NCBI RefSeq assembly: GCF_021134715.1
Contig: NC_060017.1
Span: 3,782,001 to 3,846,000 of the forward strand
Reading direction: 5' to 3'
Source: Daphnia pulex
Lineage: Eukaryota > Arthropoda > Branchiopoda > Diplostraca > Daphniidae
Length of the DNA stretch: 64,000 nt
Shown: in pieces, positions 24,372 through 36,125 of the stretch
Layout of the letters: each line of letters begins with the position of its first letter
How positions within the stretch are numbered: position 1 is the first letter of the stretch
Program-made: the position numbers and the translations under genes
The notes under the pieces: model-generated
Seen by the model: only the letters and a program-made list of their open reading frames with translations
What the model was told of the DNA's origin: nothing
Databases searched by the model: none

Positions 24372-24790
24372 GACACTGCAGTGATTGACTGAACCAGGGA
24401 GATTACCGGCCATGGTTAAGAGACACCGGAAAAAGAGCGAAGAGAGCCGAGGAACAGCTTTTAAGAGAGCAATGCATCATAGTAGACTTCCGGCTTAGAC
24501 TCATGAGCCTCCAACAGATTTCATCGAATCATGCGCCTTGCAAGTCCCCGTTCGACCAAACATCTCCCTTCCTTCTGGTTGTCGCAGCGAGTGAGTGACC
24601 ACCGGCGGGCGTTGGTTAGTTGTTATTTAGGGAAACGGGGCCAGTGAAGAAGGGAGCCCAGATATGCACTTGTAATTTATAAACATAATTTATTGTTCAA
24701 TCTTGAATTTCAGCAACGTCTTCTGAGTTTCACCGGTGGATCAAGTCTAAGGAAAGGCGGCAAACGAATCAACTGAAATGAAAACGGAGA
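24372..24790 (+). repeat. tRNA-like SINE-type repeat, copy 2
   Basis: This is the second copy of the repeat at 22318-22715, with CTTGCAAG in place of CTTCCAAG before CCCGTTCGACC. Similarity continues leftward past the repeat: ACCGCCCGGTTCAATACA at ~24333 matches AGCGTCCGGTTCAAGACA at ~21770. The duplicated unit is therefore larger than the SINE-like core, and copy 1 has been split by the foldback. Confidence 0.55.
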
Positions 24791-25400
24791 TATTAACTTA
24801 AAGTCAATAATTAAATGAGACTGTACATTCAGCATCACCTCAACGTCGGTACAGATAGCAAGAGATGACATCGACAAAATGCTGCCGATAAAATAAGCGC
24901 GACAGCCAGCAGGTAACATCGACTATTTTGCACAACAGTTCATCACTGTATATACTGCATGGACACCAACATAGGCAAATGGCACATTAAAGTATGATGT
25001 TCAACTGCAAGTCTGCACAAGTTCCATTTCAGCGCATCTCCCAACTGGAAAATGACAGCAACACCATAAACAGCTCAAACATAAAACTGACCATGGAAAT
25101 CTACAAAGCATAAGAACATAAATGAATCAATAAAAACTTGAAATGTAAAAAAGATACCAATAATGATTTACTGTAAATGTACACTTAACCAGAGAAAAAG
25201 AAATCAAGAAGATGATCAAAGATCAACAAGATTTCATTTCACCTTTTCAAAAAGCAAGGGAATTTCTTTTATGTTTTAGCAACAAAAGTTTACAACTCTT
25301 TACAAGTACTTTCCACAAAAGCACTTATATAGAAGTACAAAATAAGATGTCACTTGTCTTCGACATCAAGAACTAACTGCTAACCTACTTTAATTGTCAC
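24791..25400. other. AT-rich non-coding stretch
   Basis: No ORF, RNA gene or promoter that I can support. The segment 24940-25080 has weak similarity in wording (ACTGCAAGTCTGCACAA) to the tandem unit further right, but not enough to call a copy. Confidence 0.4.
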
Positions 25401-25530
25401 CTGGTGGACACAATTTTACACACCTGCGACAAGTGACAGATTTCTTACGATAAACGAACGACTAAACGGTCCATAGTTAAATGAACGAACGACACCAGCA
25501 CCACAGTCTGCACGCAACAGCTCACCATTC

Positions 25531-26162
25531 ACTAGCTGGCTGCACAAAATTCATGTACACATTGGACTGCAACAAAAAGGCTCAGACCTTAAGAGGCTGT
25601 TAATCCTAATTGGGGGAAAATATCAATATTAATATATCAGAAAACAAAGTGATGTGTAACATAAGAAAATAACAGAAGCATAGTTAAACTAAGCAATCTA
25701 ATAATTACTTTTACAAACATTCCAAAGGAATCAACAGTTGGCAAGCTTTTATAACGGTCTTAACTGAAAAATCAACCAATACAAAGAAAGAGCTAGTCAT
25801 CAACAAATTAAATGTGTAGCCTTACTGTTTAAAAGTCGATCAACTTAATTACTTTTAATTGTTTGGAAGTGTTTCTGCATGTGACGAAAGCTACAAACGG
25901 TACAGGTTGCAGGCCTGCAAGAGGAACACCTTTTGCCAGCTGGCTGCAACAAATCACACTGCACAGCGGGTTGGACTGCAATGAAGAAGCTCAGACTTCA
26001 CCATACTGTTAATAAAAAAATAGAAACTCAATTATTATCAGAAACAAGGTCATCAAATAACATAATATGTGACCTTAGGGTTACACCAACATAATCATTT
26101 TTACGGTTGTGAAGTATTTCTACATGTGACGAAACGCAAAGCCGGTAGGGTACGTGCAGCAA
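25531..26162. repeat. Degenerate tandem duplication, ~245-bp spaced units
   Basis: Unit A (25531-25670) and unit B (25935-26065) share CAGCTGGCTGCA, TTGGACTGCAA, AAGCTCAGAC-type, CTGTTAAT and TATCAnnAACA blocks in the same order. Their left flanks recur too: 25853-25915 (GTGTTTCTGCATGTGACGAAA) against 26097-26162 (GTATTTCTACATGTGACGAAA). No unit is coding. On the minus strand the ATTAACAG and TTGCAG blocks resemble splice acceptors, so a spliced non-coding RNA on that strand is possible but unproven. Confidence 0.5.
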
Positions 26163-26692
26163 CAGACGACATTTTGGGAACAGTTTCAGGTCACCTCATC
26201 AGATGGAATTACCAAGTATAAATTGTAGGCTATATTATCTGTAAATGCACCACACACACACAATTTGAATTTAACAGCCATAAATGAATACATCAATACA
26301 AGCAACAGTTACCATTTTTATGACGAATGTCAGGGAAAATAATTTGAACAAGTTGAGTTGACTTAGGACGATTGTGGAATGTCAGCATTAAAGGGAAGTT
26401 AATCGCTAGAGCCATCTATTGTCGCAAACGACAAATGAGCAATCAACAATGACTGGCCATCTAGTGTAGTAGCAATCGACAACTAACGATATACCAGTGG
26501 AAACGAAAACGGGAAAAAGACCACGGTACTCACTGAAAACGCCGTGATACTACCGTTACCGCAATAACTTTTAACAAAACCGTCAATATCGATATACTAT
26601 CTACGCGTTAATTTTTTTTAAATTACCGTGCCCAACCCTGTTTGCATTAAAGCCTTTGAAAAAGAGAATTTCACACTTAACAGTGGGTCAGT
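26163..26692. other. Non-coding region with two CTCF-like motifs and a transposon-end-like motif
   Basis: Minus-strand AATAGATGGC at 26411-26420 and CACTAGATGGC at 26457-26467 fit the core of the CTCF motif. The end-like motif GCCCAACCCTG at ~26629-26639 mirrors CAGTGTTGGGC at 17780-17790. No ORF is supported. Confidence 0.4.
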
Positions 26693-26698
26693 TTTTAT
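26693..26698 (-). terminator. Poly(A) signal candidate of the IL-17-like gene
   Basis: Minus-strand AATAAA (plus tttatt) lies about 180 nt past the stop at 26880-26882. Confidence 0.5.
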
Positions 26699-26879
26699 TC
26701 TCGTTGTATTAATATATTATACAAATAACATTTGTCCGCTAACTGAGGAAACACAACGCGTTTAAAAAATGGATTTGTACATTCACTAGAAGAAAACCAT
26801 ACGGACGGATAAAAATAAAAGCTTACTATTGAATTAATCACACTCTCACACTCTCTTACTTCACAAAAAAAAGCAACTT

Positions 26880-27472
26880 TCAAACTCTAGTGTTTGAGCT
26901 GTGTCTTGTTTGAATTGAAACAGGCATGCAATGACATCCGGCTTTTACAATTAATGTATCAATCCAAGTAGAGTTGTCCGGCTGTGGAAAAAAAATTTGT
27001 TATAGCAGATTAAAACGTACGATTTTCTAGTATTTTCATACTCGTTGAAAAAGGGCTTCCATTTCAGTCACCAGTTGTGTGCACTTGGAGCTGGAGCCAT
27101 GATTAACGCACTTGTTGCAGTGAAGGCATTCGATTTCATAAAACGTCGACGGAATTCGATTGTCCATTTGATTGAGCTTGAGGGTAAATGGGCATCCAGA
27201 CAACAACTATAATGTAGTCAAAATAGAAAATTGTAAATAAATTTTGCATAGATACTTTTATAAGAATAACTTGACAATGGGCGATTGAGGCAGTTACTTA
27301 CCGGTCCCAATTCTGCAATTCTTTCTATCGAACTTTCAATCCTTGTTAGAGCCTTATGTGTCTTGGGATGAGAAGAATTATTCAAATTACGCGTGGGATT
27401 GCATTCCGACGGTAAGGGACACAACAAAACAGAGCCTATAAAAAGCAATGGTACAGCGAAAAACTTGCACAT
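26880..27472 (-). CDS. IL-17-like secreted cysteine-knot cytokine
   Basis: Three exons, 27472-27302, 27206-27042 and 26981-26880, all phase 0, give 145 residues. Residues 1-24 are a clear signal peptide (MCKFFAVPLLFIGSVLLCPL...). The mature part carries the IL-17 fold signature: CPF at 62-64, an NRIPSTFYEIEC strand (73-84; family pattern 'R-x-P-x-x-(I/L/F)-x-E-x-x-C'), clustered C84, C87 and C90, then C99, W118, and the terminal GCHC at 127-130 matching the family's GCTC. N-glycosylation sites are likely at NNSS (31-34) and NST (115-117). IL-17 family proteins are dimeric ligands of SEFIR-domain receptors that activate NF-kB. Drosophila lacks a clear IL-17 homologue, so an arthropod copy is of interest. 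Function as an immune ligand is inferred from the family. A TATA box lies just upstream. Alternative: another cystine-knot growth factor. Confidence 0.8.
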
Positions 27473-27512
27473 TTTTAATAAGTTTCAATAAGACCAAGAA
27501 GAAAACCTAGAG

Positions 27513-27545
27513 TGAATAACGTTCGTCGATCGCACGCCTTTTATA
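27513..27545 (-). promoter_or_regulatory. TATA box and initiator of the IL-17-like gene
   Basis: Minus-strand TATAAAAG at 27545-27538 is followed by TTCACT, with the predicted start A at 27513 (32 nt downstream of the TATA start). This gives a leader of about 41 nt. Further upstream, minus-strand GGGAAATTAGG at ~27765-27775 is a near match to insect kB sites; this is weak evidence only. Confidence 0.6.
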
Positions 27546-28269
27546 TTAGTTGCGAGACAAGATTACTTTGATTTTTCTTTTACATCTATTGATGCCTAAA
27601 AACTTAAAAAAAGCCCCTACACCATTCACCAGTCGATAACGTAGGGTTACTATAACAAACCTTTTCCCCGTTCAAGTTCCTTATCACACGGCATGAGCAA
27701 CGTAGTGCAGTGAGCTCCGATACTGCCGGTACACAAAAGTTCCCAGTTGGACATATTTACGTTCCTAATTTCCCAGTTAAGTCATATTCCAAATTCAAGT
27801 GTTTGAAAAAATAATCAGCTAATGTTTTCTAATATTTGTTTGATCGACATCAGTTCCAAGATTAACAGAAACAATGCATGAATAAACTTGATATAAATTA
27901 TCTTGTGGAATAAGAAGGAATAATCTTGATTCTAGTTATGTCAAATTGGCAACTAATTTCTCTAGCAGAATTTAACCAATTGAATTTAGTGTGCCAATTC
28001 AGAAGATTTAACCATTCTAGCTAGGAACATGCAAATTATTAATCTAAGGTAATGAATTAAAACAATCTTAGGTTCTTAAGTTAAAAATACAGCAGCCATA
28101 AATTAGGATGCGAGGCAGCTTTCAGGTTTGAAATCAGAATACAAACTAGAGTCCTAGTACTATACTACTTCTTGCTAGTGTAAAACTCCAAAACTTTTTT
28201 GAGGATGAACTGTATTTATGCTCAATAGGCCAGATGTTCAAAGGGAATACAGAGCATAATACGAAGTGT
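27546..28269. other. Intergenic: IL-17-like promoter side and RpL23 3' flank
   Basis: AT-rich with no supported ORF. TTCCCAGTT occurs twice near 27741 and 27769. The RpL23 transcript should end around 28200, where ATAAAT-type signals occur on the minus strand. Confidence 0.4.
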
Positions 28270-29115
28270 TCAAGCAATGCTGCTGGAGTTGGATGCAATC
28301 CTAGGCCACAGGTCAGCACACTCCTTTGCAACAGGTCCGGTGATAGCTGACCCCTTCATTTCGCCTTTGTTGTTGACTATCACCCCTGCATTGTCTTCAA
28401 AGTATATAAACACTCCATCCTTCCTCCTAAAAGGCTTCCTTTGCCGAACAACCACTGCTTGCATTACTGAAAAGGAACAAGTTCAAAAAATTAATTCAGA
28501 CTGAGATCCAAAATAATTAATTGATAAGTGTCAGTGCCGACAGGTCAAGCAGCCTCATGATTTGAAGCCCTGAGTTTAAGACATTTCTTATTCTACCCCT
28601 CATCATGTAACGAATGGCAGACAAACAACCACTCTTATGAAATGAACAGGGGTTTACAAGAATAGTAGTTAAATGTTATACCTTTCTTCCTGAGCTCAGG
28701 TTTACCCTTCTTCACAGTGGCAACAAACATGTCTCCAACACCAGCAGCAGGCAAGCGGTTAAGACGACCCTTAACGCCATAAACGGCAATAACGTACAGG
28801 TTCTTTGCGCCTAAATTTCGAAGACAAATGTAACGTTAAGTTTAACATGAACATGGAAGTTGTATAGTTGAAAACTAGGCTTACCTGTATTGTCAGCACA
28901 GTTCATGACGGCACCCACCGGGAGACCCAGAGAGATGCGGAATTTTCCACCCGCGGTTCCACCACGTCCTTTTCACATGAAATAACCAAATATAACATTT
29001 AAACACTATTAAAGTAAGTTTAACACGATAAACAATCATCGAAATAGGCAAAGTCAATGGATGTTTAAGATCAAATGCGATGAAATAGAGAGAACTACAT
29101 ACCTCGCTTAGACAT
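28270..29115 (-). CDS. RpL23: 60S ribosomal protein L23 (uL14)
   Basis: Four exons, 29115-29103, 28968-28885, 28810-28682 and 28466-28270, join in phase to exactly 140 residues, the standard length of eukaryotic L23. The sequence starts [20 protein letters not shown] and contains [60 protein letters not shown] and [20 protein letters not shown] before the C-terminal SIA. It is a component of the large subunit near the factor-binding site. The first exon carries only four codons plus one base, a common ribosomal-protein layout. The leader just before the ATG is pyrimidine-rich (CTCTTTCATTTTC), as expected for TOP-type mRNAs. The gene is intact, with no sign of retrocopy. Confidence 0.98.
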
Positions 29116-29431
29116 CTTGAAAATGAAAGAGTCTCGAACTGAAACGAGACGGAGAAGACGAGAAGCAGGCGAACAAGGCCCTGGGCCACCAAGCGATGCC
29201 AGACATTTTAATTAGGCGACAATCATTTTTGAATTACGTTACTTGATTTGAAACGAAAATTGATCGATTTTCTAATAGAATTTATTGGGATAAATAAATT
29301 GTATTTCTAATGCATCAAAACTATCAAAAATTAGAAATAAAAATCTTAATTACGATTGTTTAGCGAATATCTTCAAAAACTAGATGTCGCTAGCTGCCCG
29401 GCACGAAATTTTGGTGAGATCCAAATTTTAC

Positions 29432-29444
29432 CCACTAGATGGCG
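29432..29444 (+). promoter_or_regulatory. CTCF-like motif upstream of RpL23
   Basis: CCACTAGATGGCG matches the core CTCF consensus CCASYAGRKGGC at every position. Related cores occur at 29380-29390 (ACTAGATGTCG), 32763-32773, 11612-11624 and, on the minus strand, 26411-26420 and 26457-26467. CTCF binding is inferred from the motif only. Confidence 0.4.
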
Positions 29445-31458
29445 TGAGGGCGGCTGAAATATTCAAATTCAAAAAAGCAGTGTTTCTCTCAAAATTGGGT
29501 CTATTTCTCACTGCTTCCTTGGATTTGCCGAGTCATATTTTTTTTTAACTCCTCATTTCAGAGCTTCAAAGAAAAGACAATTCTTTAATAGTTTGTTTGG
29601 AAATTGAAGAAAAGACTCGAGGAAGGGGGCTGTCAGCAGCCTAATCTAAAAGTAACAAGTACAAATGGTCCTATCTTGTTTGGGCGTGTGTATTTATTAG
29701 ACTACAACTACAATATCTGGAAAAGAAAAAGGGAAAAAAAGGGATGTCTGCTGTATAGGTAGGTGGCAATCAGAATGATGAAACTACCAAAAGCAGACGC
29801 ACAACAAAGAAGCCACGAAAGGTCATCGCCTATAATATAACAAGTCAAGAAAAAATAAGAAATTGGGGGAAGGAAGCGCACAGCGCTCACAACAACAAAT
29901 GGGCAACCATCTGTTTTGTTTTTCCGTGCCCATTACACCACTTCCACTTCATCACTTCCATAGGGGAAACAACAACACCACCACCACCAACAAGAGATGG
30001 TTATATTCTAGAGTGTGTGCTGTTCGCATGCTTTTCCTTTGATTACATTTCGCCTCCACCCTCTTCGGCATTTCTTCCACCGCATCGCCCGCCGTCGATT
30101 TGTCCTTTTGCGGCCGGAAAAGAAGAAGAAGAAAACACCAAAAAGGCAAATACATTTACACTAGACGTGGGACTCGCAAGTGGACCACACACCGCACAGC
30201 GCGGCGAACACACACATGCAACAACAACGGCGGTTGTTGTATAATCGCCTGGGTCTGTTTGACTATTTTCGCGCCGCGGTTGACGTTTGCGCTCACAAAA
30301 GGTCACAGATTGGAGCCAACCAGCAACCTATAAGTAGTTTATATACCGTTGCCTGGAATTACCAACGTTCTCTTCAAGACCCGAGTTACTTTGGCTTTTT
30401 GGATATTTTCCCCCCTCTGCCTCAATAATATAAAAGCGATTGACACACACACAGCAGCAGCCGCAACATCTAACACAAGTCGAGCTGCTTCAATCACCAC
30501 CTTTTATTTACACACACCCCCCTCCTCACCCTGGACGCAACAAAAGTAATAAGACGAAAAATAATAAAAATAGACCCTATCTATCTAGCGCTATCTGATT
30601 GAAAATCCGAATCAATTCATGGACGAGCTTTTGTGTGTGATGTCTATACGATAGTTGGAATAGATAAGGATCTTTTTTTGTGCTGCTGCTCTTCTTCTCT
30701 GCATGCGTCGTGACAATAAATCAATGCGCAGGGGGGGATAGGGGGATGAGATATATGTTGTTGTTGTTGTTGTTGTAGTGAGCTAGGGGGGAGAGAGAGA
30801 GAGAGAGAAAGAGGTTGAAATTGAATGATTCCTGACCTTTTGGCTTTAGATTTCTGTTGTCAGTGACCTCAGCAGGCGATGTGGCAGTCGCAACCCGCGC
30901 GCCGATATGTTTTGGTTGTGTATATTTTTTTATTCCGGCGACTATTCGTTTTGGCCGCCGAATCATCAACGAGATTCGATCCATCAGCGCCTATGCCCGT
31001 GTGCCGAGCCTGTTCCGGCTCTCGGCAGCACTCGCCAGATTAAAAACACTCACTACTTCACTTCCTCTCGTCATCGCAATAGAAATTTGTTTTCCACGCC
31101 AAGGCGGCGCAGCAGCGCACGCCGTGCGCAATGCAAATAGTAAATCGAACGGATATTTAAATCGATAGGAATAAATTTAAAAAGAGAGATTTATGAAGGA
31201 TGTTTCGATCACCGAGTCCGGCCAAAAAGAAAATACGAATTTTTATTGGCTTGTGTTGAAACCGCCAATACTTTATTTAGTTGTAAATGTAGAGAGAGTT
31301 CTAGGCGGTTTTTACGAGTCAACTCAACGATGTGGTCAATGCACCGGCATACGCAATGTTTATATACATCTCGTTTTTTCTTTTTTTATTATTATTATTA
31401 TTATTCAGGACTTGTTGTATGTAGCTTTAACTTTCTGATATAACGATGTGGCCAAGTG

Positions 31459-31767
31459 TTACCTGTCTACCCGCGCCAAGTCAAACCCTATAATGCACCG
31501 GCCGACTTGAACATCACCGTCGGCAAATATCTTTTTCTTGACAAGTTCTTTTTTTCTTGTTTGGTTGGGAAATGTTTCAACTTTGTCTCCATCCTTCACA
31601 TACCAAATTTCCATTTTGAATTCGGTAACATTTGGCTGGTGTAGAAAACACGAGACCAGCAAGGGTTTGGGCAGCGTGAGAATAAATTTAGTTGAAACCT
31701 CTATAATCAATCGCCAGCTGTAGCCTGTAGTACCGAAAAGAGTAATTTCGTGATTACAGCCAGTCAC
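31459..31767 (-). other. Open frame of 102 codons, possible orphan exon
   Basis: A minus-strand frame from an ATG at 31767 ends at a stop at 31461-31459. The C-terminal half is not low-complexity and has mixed composition (MEIWYVKDGDKVETFPN, ADGDVQVGRCIIGFDLARVD). A good acceptor (tttctacaccag, ~31645) and a possible donor (ACAG|gtaaca just before the stop) would define an exon of ~180 bp. I recognise no family and no partner exons, so chance is the leading alternative. Confidence 0.2.
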
Positions 31768-34500
31768 AAATTACTGTTGGCCATGTACATACTACTATCA
31801 AATCTACGATAAGAGAATGAATGAGGCAGAGCTCAGCAGCAGCAACGGAGAAGTTTGATAAGCCGAGTGATTGTTAAGTGTACACATACAGGCCTAGGGC
31901 CTATAGTGTAGTGTGTTTAGGCCTGAGTATAGATGGCCCATAGGCCGTCCAAGTGATGTGGCGTGTAGAGAGCGAGATGAATCTATTTGTTGGTGCTCGC
32001 CACGTTGGAGTATATATCGAAGTGATGCGAAGACCATCTGCTGGGTCAATGGGAGAGATGTGTAAGAAAAACGGACGGCCAGCAGACTGTCAAACATCCG
32101 CGCCAACAGGAGGAAATAGCCGTGCAATGCCAGATCATTTGCATACACGTTAGGCCTTAGACGTCGATGAAGCGCGCATGCACGACATGACATCAGGGCC
32201 TCTCCCCTCATCTCTATAGTCGCTGGGCAGGGACTCGGCCGATGGCCCATCGCAGCCCCAAAACGAACAAACGAACGAGAGAGTCAAATAAATACAAGAG
32301 CGAAGGCTACAACAACCACACGCGGCGCGATGGATCGGACAGCACATAGACAGCCAGAAATAACGAATAGAAGCCCAGCCATCCAGCACACACACACGTA
32401 TAAGACGAAAGCATCAGCGAGTGAGAGAGAGAGAGAGAGACAGATGAATGTATTAACATATACGATACGCCTATTGTTGGCTGTGATTACATATTCTGGC
32501 GTTTGCGTGATCATCGCCCCCCTTCACATTATTTTCCGTTTCTGAATCCGAGGGGAGTCGGCTGCAGCAGCCAGCCCAGCAGCTCGGCGTGCACGCATCG
32601 CTCGTTTTTTTCTTCTTCTTATTTCCAACGGATAGATAAGGGCAGAGCGAAAAACCCCAGCAGCGCAAAAGGCACATGTGTGTGTGTGCATGGAGAGAGA
32701 GAGAGGGGCACCCTGCTTTGTTGGGCTGCATTATGCATTCACCAAAGAAAATGAAATAAATACATAGATGGCGTGTGAACATAGCTGATTGGTTCCTGGT
32801 CCCTAAATCTCCTGCTGGATGCATATGTAGCCAGCGACCCCAGCCAGCCAGCCCCAAAACCGATCGCTATCTACATAATGCGTCAAGTCTTTCAAGAGCT
32901 TCATTTCAACAACTTTACCATCAAGATTTCATGAATTGTTCTTCTTTCTATTTTCTTTTTAAATCAAGGGGCCTCTTGACCTCCCACCATCCGACAAGAC
33001 AATGGATATATAACAAATTGCCGATCCATTTTCCCCCGTACTAGATTCAAACAAAAATTCACGATGCCAAAAGAAGAAAAAAAAACAAGTTGATGGGAAA
33101 TATTTACGTGACGGCATTGACTTTGGCTAGAGGCAAAGAGAAAAAAAAAACACCAATCTATAATTTGGTTGTATACCCGCGCGCGCGTTGTTGTGGAAAA
33201 AGTTTTTTTCTTTCTCGAGCTATTTGTTTGTCCGACCAATTAACAGTAAATCAAATAAAGTGAAACGATCGTGAGCGCATGTGAATGGCGGAACCACTTG
33301 AGCCAGTGCTCCGGCGATATATATGGCGGTGCTGCTCTGCTACGTGTGTCTGCACAAACCCGAAACAAGAGCTCCAAATAGATTTGGAATCATAAAACCA
33401 CCTGGTATACACCTACCTACGTATATATATACGTGTCGGCGTAGTATATGACTGCTGTAATAATAATGGGTGCTGCACACCATTTGCCTGGATTTTTAGA
33501 TGCGTACACACCTCGGTTGGGGGATGCACATTATACGGCCACCAACTTTATAGAATATTTTCCACGACCAAAAAATACAATTTCGTCAGTATATTTCTTG
33601 TTTGGAAACAATTACAGATTAGATTGTCACGCATAGACTTTCACCCGAGAATTGAGCATTTCTTGTTGATTCAATTTTCTTTTTTCTTAGACGGCCAATG
33701 TAACAAGATGGGTCTGGTTTTTTATTACAACGTCGTTTCACCTTTTTTCAAATTGAAATTTTGTTTGGGTTGTTGGTTGTTGGTTGCCCCCTCGATCAGA
33801 AGCTGCTGATTATAATTGAAACGCATACAAGTTGGCTGACAGCTCATTTCCCCGGCGACTCGTAAAAGGCGCCTCCCATCGACTTTCTTCGCCATCGCCA
33901 TTTTGAGGAGTAACGACGGAGAGCAGCAGCAGCAGCAGCAGCAGAGAGAACTAAATCGCTGTATGAAATTGGACGACCCACAACAACAAGATAGTCGCCC
34001 CAGCTGATTGGCTATTGGCCCGCCGGGATCTTTTGGTCCCATCACGCACGCCGTCGCCATCATCAGACATTCCTTTTTTGAATGTGCGTAGGTTCTTTTT
34101 TTTTTTGTCCATCCCCTTCGGAATGGAACACACGCCGAAGAGTGCAGGATAAGACACTAGACTATACTCGGTCTTACCAGAGAAGGTAAGGTATGTGCCT
34201 ACATAGATATACATTCAGTCTGCTATATATCTCATATTATACATGCGTCACGGGAGAGAGAGAGAGAAGGAAAAAAACAAGCGGAGAAGAAAAAAAATAT
34301 AACAAGAAGAAAACAAAAGAGGAGAAAGAAATAATAAATAAGGAAAAAGAAAAAAAAGAGATAGACGAGTGTATGATTGGCTGACGAGCCGGAGAGAAGA
34401 AGAAGAAGAAGAAGAAGAAGGAGAGAGAGGCTTATTAAGTCGTGAAGAATAATAAACTCATAAGTTTTACAACGCTCGGTGTTTGGTGCTATCTGTGAGA

Positions 34501-36093
34501 TGAATAAAGATACGAAGATGCCAGCAGCCCCAGCTCAGCACTATAGTGTCTGCCGTGTGTACATACAGCTGCACAAATGCACAAAAGAGCCAGAGGTGTT
34601 GCCCAAAAAAAGTAGAAAAATAGTTGAGGGCTTGTTTCTTTTTTCTTCTTCTTTTCTTTCCCAAAAGTCTGCGCATGTTATTATCATCAGCCCAGCGAAT
34701 GAGATGCCTTCATGTCGTTGCCCCTTTTTTTTCTTTTCTCATCATGGCAAAATTCTATTAACAGTTTACACGCGGCTTATTATATACCACAAAAAAAAGG
34801 AAGAAAAAAGCGCTAGATTATCCATTTTTTGTTCCCAGTTCTATCTCATCATCTTCATTTTCCGTGTCCATCATCTACGTCATATAGCAGCAGTTACACG
34901 GGTAAAAAGAAAATGTGGCGAGAAAATCCCGTATTACTTTTTTTCTGATTCGGGAATTGACGGGAGCAAAAATAATCAGATTTCACGGGGAAAAATGGAC
35001 TGACATTATTTTCGTGTACAAGTAAAAAAAAGGTGAGTGTCATGGAAAAAAAGAAAAGAGCGATCGGATGGGTTAATAGAAATAAATGAAAGGGACGGGC
35101 GAGCGGGATATTTTTGGGTAAATCCATCCGTCGGATGAGACACACACAGAGTCTAACCTAGCGTCTTGTGTATATGTGGTGCGCCCTGTGTGCCATCCGT
35201 CCGTAAATGGGCAGGAAGGGAGGGACGGACAAACGGCAAAGGAAAGGGAAAAAATGTCGCCCTGATACGGTTTGTGTCATTAGTTGGCATAGACACGTCC
35301 CATTTGTAACTGTCGGTTTGATCGATAGTCCCGAGTCGCTGCCGACGCTGCCGCCGCCGTCGCCTCGCCACTCGTCCAATGTCGTGAGCTGAGACTGCCT
35401 AGTCTCTCTGTCACTTGGTTTACTTCCTCTTCTTTCTTTCTTTGGTGCGCGAGTAGGGGAAACAACTTTTTGACTTATTACACGTACGTTACGTGTGTAA
35501 TTACGACACGATGCGCAATCTGCGAGATGATTTGCGACAGCCCAAAATACAAAAGGAGTGAGCACATTCTACGTGATTCGGCATCTCTCCCACGGCATTT
35601 GATATGATATGCTCGAAACAAGGCAGAGATTACAAAGACAATGCATTCACAAACGCGGAAAAAGATAAAGACGGTGAAGTTGATTGAACTGTCGGGTTTC
35701 GTATGTTCAAAGAATTTTCATTTTTTTTTCTTCTGATGTTTCGAATTTTCTTTTTTTTTTCTCCGACGAAAAATGATATGGTCGAAGATAAAAAGGTAAG
35801 AAACGGGGGGGTTCCGAGAGTCGCTGGGGAATGAGACGAGAGTCTTTTTTCCCCTCATGTTCAACATTAAGGTGTTGTAAGGTAGGATGGAAAAAAGGGG
35901 AAGAAGAAGGAGAAGAAGAAGAAATAGGAGGCCGAAAGGAATGAAGAAGAAAGCTGCTTAACAGCAACATCTTCACAGAAATGTTTTCCGTCTATAAGGC
36001 CGACCTCATTCATTACATGTACAGTAGAGCTGTCTAAACGCGGGCAAAAGAGCGGTCTCCCTTCAGCTGGCTTCAGCTGGCTGGCCCTTGTTT

Positions 36094-36125
<32 letters not shown>

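Larger units (their letters stand above)
29116..34500. other. Start of a ~35-kb gene-poor, microsatellite-rich block
   Basis: The first few hundred bases are the RpL23 promoter side. Beyond this I find no supported gene. Simple repeats include (GTT)n 30757-30776, (GA)n 30790-30808, (TTA)n 31387-31405, (GA)n ~32424-32440, (GCA)n 33923-33944 and (GAA)n 34395-34420. One open frame at 31459-31767 on the minus strand is listed separately. Confidence 0.5.

Noticed and set aside
33923..33944. (GCA)n array considered as a poly-Gln or poly-Ala coding exon
   Set aside because: Flanking frames have stops and no splice sites; it is a simple microsatellite.
34479..35003. 174-codon plus-strand frame
   Set aside because: Phe/Ser/Ile runs come from polypyrimidine tracts, and no known protein features are present.
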